A stretch of 6,579 nucleotides of DNA, taken from assembly GCA_900548705.1 (NCBI GenBank), contig URLF01000113.1, forward strand, positions 1 to 6,579, written 5' to 3'. Positions 1-5,740 of this stretch are shown in pieces. This DNA comes from an uncultured Porphyromonadaceae bacterium (GTDB lineage Bacteria; Bacteroidota; Bacteroidia; Bacteroidales; Muribaculaceae). The notes under the pieces were generated by a model. The model was not told the DNA's origin. It saw only the letters and a list, made by a program, of their open reading frames with translations, and did no database searches. Each line of letters begins with the position of its first letter. Positions within the stretch are counted from its first letter, which is position 1. The translations under genes and the position numbers were made by a program.

Positions 1-184
1 GGGTGATGGATGGTTTCTCCCCGGGCTTCGAACGGCTTACAATCCATTGACCGTTGAGAGGGGAGAGGGAGCAGAATGGTTCGCCGGCAGGGGATGGGGT
101 GAGCAACGCGTAGAGCCAGGGCAGAAACCAGCTCAACACGGCTATCGCGACAGCGAACAATATGATTTTTGAAAACTTAGACAT
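1..184 (-). CDS. Membrane-anchored protein of an ABC-transporter operon, N-terminal part only (possibly DUF4857)
   Basis: Only the first 61 codons are in the window; the gene continues past the left edge. It starts at an ATG (184-182) with the sequence MSKFSKIILF. One hydrophobic segment follows at about residues 6-28, rich in Trp/Leu/Pro (SWFLPWLYALL), then a polar region (about residue 30 on). This fits a signal anchor with the rest of the protein in the periplasm. The gene begins 29 bases after the permease stop, with a Bacteroides-type -7 box in the gap. Bacteroidales ABC-2 operons often carry a DUF4857 protein here, and as I recall such proteins begin with a similar helix followed by a PW motif; the DUF4857 name is recall plus context, not a search. 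That an ORF exists is well supported by the ATG, the unbroken frame and the hydrophobic start. It is probably an accessory subunit of the transporter, with no reaction to suggest. Confidence 0.6.
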   Translation of the reverse strand, partial: MSKFSKIILFAVAIAVLSWFLPWLYALLTPSPAGEPFCSLSPLNGQWIVSRSKPGEKPSIT

Positions 185-198
185 ATCGGATTATGCTG

Positions 199-206
199 CA
201 AAGATA
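199..206 (-). promoter_or_regulatory. Possible Bacteroidales -7 promoter box
   Basis: Read on the minus strand, these bases are TATCTTTG, a full match to the Bacteroidales sigma-factor -7 consensus TAnnTTTG. The box lies in the 29-base gap between the permease stop (214-216) and the ATG at 184, about 14 bases before that ATG. No TTTG-like -33 element is present about 19 bases upstream, where the permease is still coding. A match this short is expected a few times by chance on both strands of the window, so only its position in a gap makes it notable. It would give the last gene some expression independent of the operon. Confidence 0.35.
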
Positions 207-213
207 CGAAAGA

Positions 214-885
214 TTAGTCAATCAGGCCTTGTTTGAAGCGCACGATGGAACCGTAGCTCAAAACCGCCAGGATGAGTGTCACAATCAGGGCGACAGGCAG
301 GAAACCGTTGTATGCCCCGGGCGCGGGCTGGAGGTAATACAGCGTGATTACCCCTGCGCCAATGAGCGCCAGCAGTATGCGGCGCTTCCATTTCCCCTCC
401 AGGCAAACGGCTGTCGAGAAGAAATAGGCGGTGTAACCGGCCAGATACCAGGGAAGGGATGTCAGCAACACATGCCATGTCATTTCAGGCGCGATGATGC
501 GGTCATAGAAAATCCATATCGCCACAAACTGGAGAAGGAAAACCACGGTGAGTTCCGCGAATCCGGTCAGCAGCATCGTCACCAACAGCCGCAATGAGGG
601 GCAAGGGAGATGCAGGGTAAGTTTCAGACGGTTCTGCTGCATCTCAGGCATCATCTGTGCCAGACCGACAAGAAGGCCGCATAGCAGCGGCACATATTTG
701 ATGGCGTCGATGAATGTCTGGTCTTTCATCAGCATTATCAACCAGATATGCTCCACCCCGTGGGTGGTGATGACCCTGTTGATACCCAACAGGGCATATG
801 CGGTGAAGAACATCGTCAGGACGATTGAACACCAGAACGCCCTGCGTGTCTTCAGTATCTCTTTAGTTATAATAGATTTTGTCAT
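214..885 (-). CDS. ABC-2-like transporter permease, six predicted membrane helices
   Basis: Integral inner-membrane protein of 223 residues, probably the membrane half of the transporter powered by the ATPase encoded just before it. Hydrophobic segments lie at about residues 17-37, 61-79, 98-125, 139-162, 169-185 and 195-213. The N-terminus is short and positively charged (MTKSIITKEILKTRR). This six-helix layout without a large periplasmic domain or binding-protein contact is typical of ABC-2 permeases, which mostly export substrates or act in stress resistance; two copies would pair with two ATPases. A basic stretch (GKWKRR, about 164-169) probably faces the cytoplasm. The ATG at 885 is 30 bases after the ATPase stop, and no Shine-Dalgarno site is visible, as usual in Bacteroidetes. 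I cannot name a conserved motif, so the ABC-2 call rests on topology, size and the neighbouring ATPase. The substrate is unknown. Confidence 0.82.
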   Translation of the reverse strand: MTKSIITKEILKTRRAFWCSIVLTMFFTAYALLGINRVITTHGVEHIWLIMLMKDQTFIDAIKYVPLLCGLLVGLAQMMPEMQQNRLKLTLHLPCPSLRLLVTMLLTGFAELTVVFLLQFVAIWIFYDRIIAPEMTWHVLLTSLPWYLAGYTAYFFSTAVCLEGKWKRRILLALIGAGVITLYYLQPAPGAYNGFLPVALIVTLILAVLSYGSIVRFKQGLID

Positions 886-915
886 ATCAATCAGTAGGTT
901 GTTGAGACCATTCCG

Positions 916-1809
916 TCAATAACGGCCGGTAAGTCCGATGAATGCGTCTTCGAGCGATTCCACCGGAGATGCGGTCAGGCCGGAGGCCGAGATTCCGGCG
1001 GCGTTGAGCGCGGCGAGCGCTTTTTCCTGGGGGAGGAAGGAATAGAACTCCATATGGTCATGGCTCTCCCATGGACTGTAAATGCCTTCGACCCCTTCGG
1101 GAATAGTTTTCCCCGCCTCGCGACGGTATTCATATCTCTTGAGGTCGCGCATCAGGTCGGCGACAGGCTGCTGGGTGAGTATCTTGCCGTAGTCGAGAAT
1201 TATGCAGTCATCCACAAGACGTTCCAGGTCTTGGATTATATGGGATGTCATAAAAACGGTCTTTCCCTCCGATTTCACGAAGTCTCGGAGATAGTCGACA
1301 AACAGGCGGCGGTAGCCCGGATCAAGCCCGAGCGAGAAATCGTCAAGCACCAGCAGGTCGGCGTTCTGGGCCAGAATCAGGCCGAGGGCCACCTGTGAGC
1401 GCTGACCGTTTGACATCGATGATATTTTCTGGCCGGGAGAGACATGGAGTTTCTCCATCAGCCCGTAATACGCGTCGCGGTTCCATTTGGGATAGAATCC
1501 GGCGTAGAACTTCTCAATCTGGGAGATGGTCATGAATGAGTATTGCACATGACCCTCCAGCAACAATGCGATGCGGGCACGGGTGGCCGGTGTGAGGGTG
1601 GTGATTTCCTCACCGAATATGCGGCATTCCCCACCCTGAGGCTTGAGGAACCCCATCAGAATATTGATGGTGGTGGTTTTGCCGGTACCGTTCTTGCCAA
1701 GCAACCCAAGAATGCTCCCCTGTGGCACATCGAAGCTCAGATTCTCATAAATGAGACGTCCGCGCCCATAGCGTTGGGTCAGGTTCTTGACTGATATTAC
1801 ATTATCCAT
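916..1809 (-). CDS. ABC transporter ATP-binding protein (ABC-2 exporter type)
   Basis: Cytoplasmic ATPase of 297 residues that would drive the adjacent permease by ATP hydrolysis. Motifs in order: Walker A GKNGTGKT (38-45), an acidic residue at the Q-loop position (LLLEGHV, E85), signature MSNGQ (132-136), Walker B LLVLDD (152-157), D-loop SLGLD (159-163) and switch histidine H190 (MTSHII). The FYAGFYPKWN stretch (101-110) is typical of ATPases paired with small ABC-2 permeases (YtrB/YhcG-like). Two motifs depart from textbook form: the usual catalytic Glu after Walker B is Asp (D157), and the Q-loop carries Glu, which also occurs in this subfamily. About 90 residues after the core form a C-terminal extension common in exporter ATPases. 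The ATG at 1809 follows the barrel gene stop by 39 AT-rich bases; the permease starts 30 bases after its own stop. The ATPase call is near certain, the export direction is inferred, and the substrate is unknown. Confidence 0.96.
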   Translation of the reverse strand: MDNVISVKNLTQRYGRGRLIYENLSFDVPQGSILGLLGKNGTGKTTTINILMGFLKPQGGECRIFGEEITTLTPATRARIALLLEGHVQYSFMTISQIEKFYAGFYPKWNRDAYYGLMEKLHVSPGQKISSMSNGQRSQVALGLILAQNADLLVLDDFSLGLDPGYRRLFVDYLRDFVKSEGKTVFMTSHIIQDLERLVDDCIILDYGKILTQQPVADLMRDLKRYEYRREAGKTIPEGVEGIYSPWESHDHMEFYSFLPQEKALAALNAAGISASGLTASPVESLEDAFIGLTGRY

Positions 1810-1820
1810 ATTATATGGTG

Positions 1821-1838
1821 ACGAATAAAACGAATGAA
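1821..1838. repeat. Two tandem 9-base units in the ATPase leader
   Basis: On the plus strand, ACGAATAAA (1821-1829) is followed directly by ACGAATGAA (1830-1838), with one mismatch. It lies in the 39-base gap between the beta-barrel gene and the ATPase gene, in DNA much richer in A+T than its surroundings. It might be a binding site or just low-complexity leader sequence. I see no promoter box here. Confidence 0.3.
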
Positions 1839-1848
1839 TAGAGTTTTT

Positions 1849-3453
1849 TCAGAGATTTATGCCGACCGATAGTGTGGCATAGTAGGCCGAGCCGCAGCGG
1901 CGTGAGAAATCGCGGCGTTCCCAGGCGGCTTTCAGATACAGGGCGGCTGAATCAACCACCGGAAGCTCCACTTTGGCTGACAGGCCGTAAGCCGTTATGT
2001 CGGATGTCGTCAGGGATATGTCACGCATCACGGCCGCGCCAAGTTCGCTGGCGGTGTCGAGAGCTGTGAGGGTTATTGTCCCCGGAGTCGTGAAGCGGCG
2101 CGACACCTCCGCGTCGATTGTCAGAATGGCTCCTTTCGTGAAACGGTGGCTCCATTCCCCACAGAGCGAGGGGGTGACATTGGTGGCCGAAACCTTGCGG
2201 GATGGCTCAATCAGAGTCTCGGAGACCGAGGTGTAGCTTCCCCCCAATGTCAGGCCTATACGGTTTGAAGGGTCGAGACGCAGCTCGACAGGAAGTGTAA
2301 GGCTTGCGCCTGCCACCGTCTTGCGGTAATTCTCCCTTTCCCCGATGATAGGATAGTTGTTTCCGGTCGACGAACCGACCAGGTTTTCCGTTCCGGTCTT
2401 GCGGCTGTAATGGCCACGCACGGTGAAACCATAGCATATGCCCGATGTCCTTTCATCCAGGTTGCCGAACACCATACCATATTCCCCGGCGAGCGAAGAG
2501 GTCGAGGTATGGGTCAGCTTGAGGTTGTTGAAATCGCGCATATATTGGCGTAGCCGTAAGTTTGACATCTCTATTTGTGCCCTGACGGGGCGACCTGAGT
2601 TGTCAGACACAGGAAAGAGCGATACCGACAGACCGAATCCTGCTCCGGAATAGGCGGTGTTTCTCCCGCTGTTGCCTGAAAAGCGCGGATAGTAAGAGCC
2701 GAGCCCGGTCATCGCGTAGGTAGGAATGTCGTTGAGAGGATTGTAAAACTCTATGGCCGCGGTCTGGTTGTAGACTTTCACATTGCCTGCAAGTCCGATT
2801 GCAAGACCTGAGCCTGCCGGGCGGAATCCCCCTCCGATTGACACATCAAGGTCGGAAACGATGATTTTGTCACGGGGATCGCGACCACGATAGTCAATCG
2901 CGGCGCGGTATGATGCCTCCACTCCCCATCTCCATTTCTCCGACTCTCCGGCGTAACCTCCCCCGAAGTCATAGCTACGGGTGGTCAGGTCGCCTCCGAC
3001 AGGGTCGCCTATCACATACGGCCCAACGAGGTCATAATCGGCGGAGTTGTTCCAGCATACCCCCTTGATTTTCCCGGCGTGGAAACGGGCGTGGCCCCAC
3101 ACGGTGGTGTTCTTACCGAGATGACGGTAAGAGTTGGCGGTCACGCTCCCGGTCAGTTCCCCATTGCCGATTTCAGCGGGGAGGGTACTGGCTGTTTTCG
3201 ACAGAAAGCCGTGCAGTCCGAGAGTGGTGACGGAAAAGGGTAATAACTCGGTCACCGCGGCAGGATTGCCGGTGACGGCGTCGCGCCGGAATCTCGCTCC
3301 GAAGCTTTCCGCCTCCCAGTCTTTGGAGGAGGCGTAAGGTTGCGAAAGCCGGGCTATGGAGTCGGTCACACCGATGCCGGTAGCTCCCATAAGAGGGACT
3401 ACCGACAATAGTGTGGCTGTTATGGCTATATATGTGGAGAGTCTTACAGGCAT
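1849..3453 (-). CDS. Outer-membrane beta-barrel protein, DUF6850-like
   Basis: A 534-residue protein predicted to sit in the outer membrane. It opens with a Sec signal peptide: MPVRL, a hydrophobic core at about residues 6-22, and likely cleavage near MGA|TG around residue 24. The rest has repeated strands of alternating polar and hydrophobic/aromatic residues separated by Gly, Asn and Ser turns, such as RSYDFGGGYAG and AYYATLSVGINL. The final strand ends in NL, as expected for barrel insertion by the BAM complex. No TonB box or plug domain is visible, so it is not a second TonB receptor. Size, form and place beside a DUF4876-like lipoprotein and a TonB receptor match DUF6850-family barrels of Bacteroidales; this name is from memory. 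The ATG start at 3453 shares a base with the previous stop (TGATG), suggesting translational coupling. A TTG one codon earlier is a less likely start. The ligand is unknown; it could be a companion channel or a surface scaffold. Confidence 0.82.
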   Translation of the reverse strand: MPVRLSTYIAITATLLSVVPLMGATGIGVTDSIARLSQPYASSKDWEAESFGARFRRDAVTGNPAAVTELLPFSVTTLGLHGFLSKTASTLPAEIGNGELTGSVTANSYRHLGKNTTVWGHARFHAGKIKGVCWNNSADYDLVGPYVIGDPVGGDLTTRSYDFGGGYAGESEKWRWGVEASYRAAIDYRGRDPRDKIIVSDLDVSIGGGFRPAGSGLAIGLAGNVKVYNQTAAIEFYNPLNDIPTYAMTGLGSYYPRFSGNSGRNTAYSGAGFGLSVSLFPVSDNSGRPVRAQIEMSNLRLRQYMRDFNNLKLTHTSTSSLAGEYGMVFGNLDERTSGICYGFTVRGHYSRKTGTENLVGSSTGNNYPIIGERENYRKTVAGASLTLPVELRLDPSNRIGLTLGGSYTSVSETLIEPSRKVSATNVTPSLCGEWSHRFTKGAILTIDAEVSRRFTTPGTITLTALDTASELGAAVMRDISLTTSDITAYGLSAKVELPVVDSAALYLKAAWERRDFSRRCGSAYYATLSVGINL

Positions 3454-3455
3454 CA
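3451..3455 (-). promoter_or_regulatory. TGATG stop-start overlap
   Basis: The lipoprotein stop TGA (3455-3453) and the barrel ATG (3453-3451) share one base. Ribosomes finishing the lipoprotein could restart at once, keeping the two outer-membrane proteins in step. This arrangement decides the barrel start and makes the TTG at 3456-3454 unlikely. Confidence 0.75.
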
Positions 3456-4679
3456 ATGGGTTGATTTCAGAATGAAGTCAGCGGCGGAGTCATCCGAATC
3501 CTGGAGTATCACGCGGCCATCGGGAGTGGTGGTGGCAGTCTTGCGGACAAACACCTTGCCGAAACGGGCCGGATCGGAGTTCTTCTCGGAGATGCAGGCG
3601 AAGGATGCGTCAATCGAGGGAGCCAGTGCGCCGTGGACGTAAGTCTCGCGGTTACCGAGGTTCACACCGTCGATAATCCAGCTGTTGGGGATGCGGCATG
3701 CGTTCTGCTTGGTCATCTCGTTACCGGTGGTGGGATGGATATACTTGTAGGGAGCCTTGTACTCGGCCAGGTAGGTCTCGGCTGTCATGCCTTCGGGCAT
3801 TCTCACAAGCGCGTAGGAGCGGTTACACTGGTTGGATATAATCCAGATGGTGGCGGAGTAGCTGAACCACTTGTCGAGGTTGGGAACCGAGGGGTTGTCG
3901 GTGTCCATCGCGTGGTCGTCATACCATTCGAAGTCTGCACCGGTGAGGTTGAGCGCACCTTCTACCTGCGCGCTCCAGTCGATAGCCTGGTCAACGATGG
4001 TGATGGATTTGCCGGGCTCGACGGGAACATCGGTGCCGTTTCCGGGGATCACCCATACTGTTCCTGCTGTGAAGTTGACGTTGAGGTCATTCTCAGGGGT
4101 TAGGATAGTGTAATCGTTGGTGCGGGAGTTAACGAAGTCAGACTCACAGATGGCGAGGCCGTCGGCATACAGAGTCTCCGAGGAGTTGTTGTAGATACGG
4201 ATGTAGGTGTCTTTCAGACCGCTTTTGCCGGTGGCGTTGGGTGAGCCTGCGGCGTAGATTTCGCTGAACACGAAGCCCTCAGACGGAGTGGAGAGGAACC
4301 AGTCGATGGTCAGCTCCTGGTCGCCGGTGATTGTCACCGATGTGCCGACAGCCCTGAGCGCGAGTTCTTTCGTCGAGCCGTCACCAAGAAGCTGGGAGTA
4401 GTTGATCACACCGGAATAGTCATAGATACCGGTGGGGAGGGATATGTTGACCGAAGCCGCCATATGTGAGGCGGTGGTGGTGTAGGTCTGGCGAGTGTTA
4501 AGCTCGGTGAAGGTGACAGACATGTCATTGAACATTACGGTGTAATGCTCCATACCTTCCGGAAAATTGTTCTGGAGGGTTACAAGATGTGACTGTTCTT
4601 GCGGTTCATCCTTGTCAGAGCAAGAGGCAAAACCGGTTGCCAGTATTGCTGAGGCGATGATTACTGAGTAGATCTTCAT
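3453..4679 (-). CDS. Surface lipoprotein, DUF4876-like
   Basis: A 408-residue lipoprotein counted from the ATG at 4679. The signal peptide MKIYSVIIASAILATGFASC ends in the lipid-attachment cysteine C20. The next residues, SDKDEPQEQ, are acidic like the Bacteroidetes lipoprotein export signal, so the protein probably faces the cell surface. Residues 30-128 look like an immunoglobulin- or transthyretin-like beta domain (LPTGIYDYSG at 81-90). Residues 137-175 (FSEIYAAGS, then DTYIRIYNNSSETLYADGL) resemble the start of a lamin-tail-like beta fold, which I associate with DUF4876. Size and place next to a TonB receptor also fit DUF4876; the family name is recognition, not a search. It probably helps the receptor capture its ligand. 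An ATG three codons earlier (4688) is also possible. Extending to the TTG at 4736 would put a polar tail before the signal peptide, which is unlikely. The leader is A-rich with no Shine-Dalgarno site. Confidence 0.85.
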   Translation of the reverse strand: MKIYSVIIASAILATGFASCSDKDEPQEQSHLVTLQNNFPEGMEHYTVMFNDMSVTFTELNTRQTYTTTASHMAASVNISLPTGIYDYSGVINYSQLLGDGSTKELALRAVGTSVTITGDQELTIDWFLSTPSEGFVFSEIYAAGSPNATGKSGLKDTYIRIYNNSSETLYADGLAICESDFVNSRTNDYTILTPENDLNVNFTAGTVWVIPGNGTDVPVEPGKSITIVDQAIDWSAQVEGALNLTGADFEWYDDHAMDTDNPSVPNLDKWFSYSATIWIISNQCNRSYALVRMPEGMTAETYLAEYKAPYKYIHPTTGNEMTKQNACRIPNSWIIDGVNLGNRETYVHGALAPSIDASFACISEKNSDPARFGKVFVRKTATTTPDGRVILQDSDDSAADFILKSTH

Positions 4680-4732
4680 GATTGTCATTTGGTTTATAGT
4701 TATTGTTTTGTGTTGTTGTCTATGTTGAGAGG

Positions 4733-5740
4733 TCAAAGTTTCAGATTCAGCTCCATTCCGAAATACGGGGTCGTGTAGCGTCGCTGTAGCGAGCTGTAAA
4801 GCTCATAATCCGGTGTGATGCTGATCAGGCGGTTGACATACAGGGCGATGCCGATACGGTCGTTCCAGATTCTCTTTGTGGCCTTGAGGTTGAAGGCCGT
4901 GGCCAGGGGAATTCTCCTTTCGTCGAAAGCTGTCTGGGAATAGCTTCTGAGGAGTTGCCCCAGGTAAGGGTCTGAGGCGTCGGCGGGATTCCATAGATGC
5001 TCGACTCCGTCGAGACCGACATATTTCAATGGCACACCGGCCTTGCGCAAAGACTGGTTGGAGGTGAACCACATGTTCTGCACCGACAGGGAGACGTTGA
5101 GCTTCAGTCGCGGAATGTCCGTGTCGAAGGTGAAGTTGGTGTTGAACGACTGGTAGACCAATCCTTCCGGGTCTTCGTAATAACCGGCGTAGGGGAGTTC
5201 CTTGCCGTTGACAATAATCGCCGGCTTGTACCATAGGCCGGTGGAGTTGGCCATCGTTGTGCGGAACCACGCCCCGTTGACCGTGACGCGGGTGCGCACC
5301 ACCGGGAATCGACGCGACGAGAAGGTGAATTCCACACCCTCCTTGTCGACCCGCGACGAGTTGGTGGGACGGCTTATCATCGCGATTTTCGTTTCTGTCG
5401 TGTAAGGCAGACGGTCGATGTCGGGAGCGCCACCTGTTGAGGGGTCATAACCTGACGCGTCATAGCGGTTGTAAGTGTGGTAACGCACCTCCGAAGCCAT
5501 TCTGAACGCGTCGTGCATCCGTTCGCGGAAATATGTCACCGACAGGCGGTTCCCCCTGTATGAGATGTCACCGCTGACCTCCCATTTGAAATTGCGGGCA
5601 GCCTTGATGTCGTAGTTGACACGGTCGTCGACGAAGGTCATCACATTCATTGTCCGCCATTCCTCATTGTCGTGGAAGTAGTTGAGCTGCACCTCGTCGG
5701 TGTAAAGCAGGTCGGGATAGAGATAGGCCGCCACAGGCAT
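4733..5740 (-). CDS. C-terminal barrel half of the TonB receptor, as it reads after the frameshift
   Basis: This open piece starts at the ATG of LHTKMPVAAY and encodes 335 residues, all barrel strands, ending in the closing strand YFGMELNLKL. It has no signal peptide, so if translated alone it would not reach the outer membrane. The ATG is very probably an internal methionine and not a true start, because homologous sequence continues upstream to the G run. It ends 53 bases before the lipoprotein ATG at 4679. Confidence 0.75.
   Translation of the reverse strand: MPVAAYLYPDLLYTDEVQLNYFHDNEEWRTMNVMTFVDDRVNYDIKAARNFKWEVSGDISYRGNRLSVTYFRERMHDAFRMASEVRYHTYNRYDASGYDPSTGGAPDIDRLPYTTETKIAMISRPTNSSRVDKEGVEFTFSSRRFPVVRTRVTVNGAWFRTTMANSTGLWYKPAIIVNGKELPYAGYYEDPEGLVYQSFNTNFTFDTDIPRLKLNVSLSVQNMWFTSNQSLRKAGVPLKYVGLDGVEHLWNPADASDPYLGQLLRSYSQTAFDERRIPLATAFNLKATKRIWNDRIGIALYVNRLISITPDYELYSSLQRRYTTPYFGMELNLKL

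Noticed and set aside
193..597. A 134-codon plus-strand open frame over the permease
   Set aside because: Antisense to a clear six-helix membrane protein; its translation is polar, low in hydrophobic residues and resembles no family.
1810..1848. Promoter or terminator between the barrel gene and the ATPase gene
   Set aside because: The gap is AT-rich, but I found no TAnnTTTG box and no hairpin followed by a T run on the minus strand.
3633..4103. A 156-codon open frame on the plus strand
   Set aside because: It is fully antisense to the lipoprotein, whose signal peptide, lipobox and domain features make it the real gene. The plus-strand translation has no recognisable domain and is rich in Val and Gly, as expected for a shadow in G+C-rich DNA.
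4680..4736. Longer lipoprotein starting at TTG (4736)
   Set aside because: It would add 19 mostly polar residues before an intact lipoprotein signal peptide and needs a rare start codon; ATG at 4679 or 4688 fits much better.
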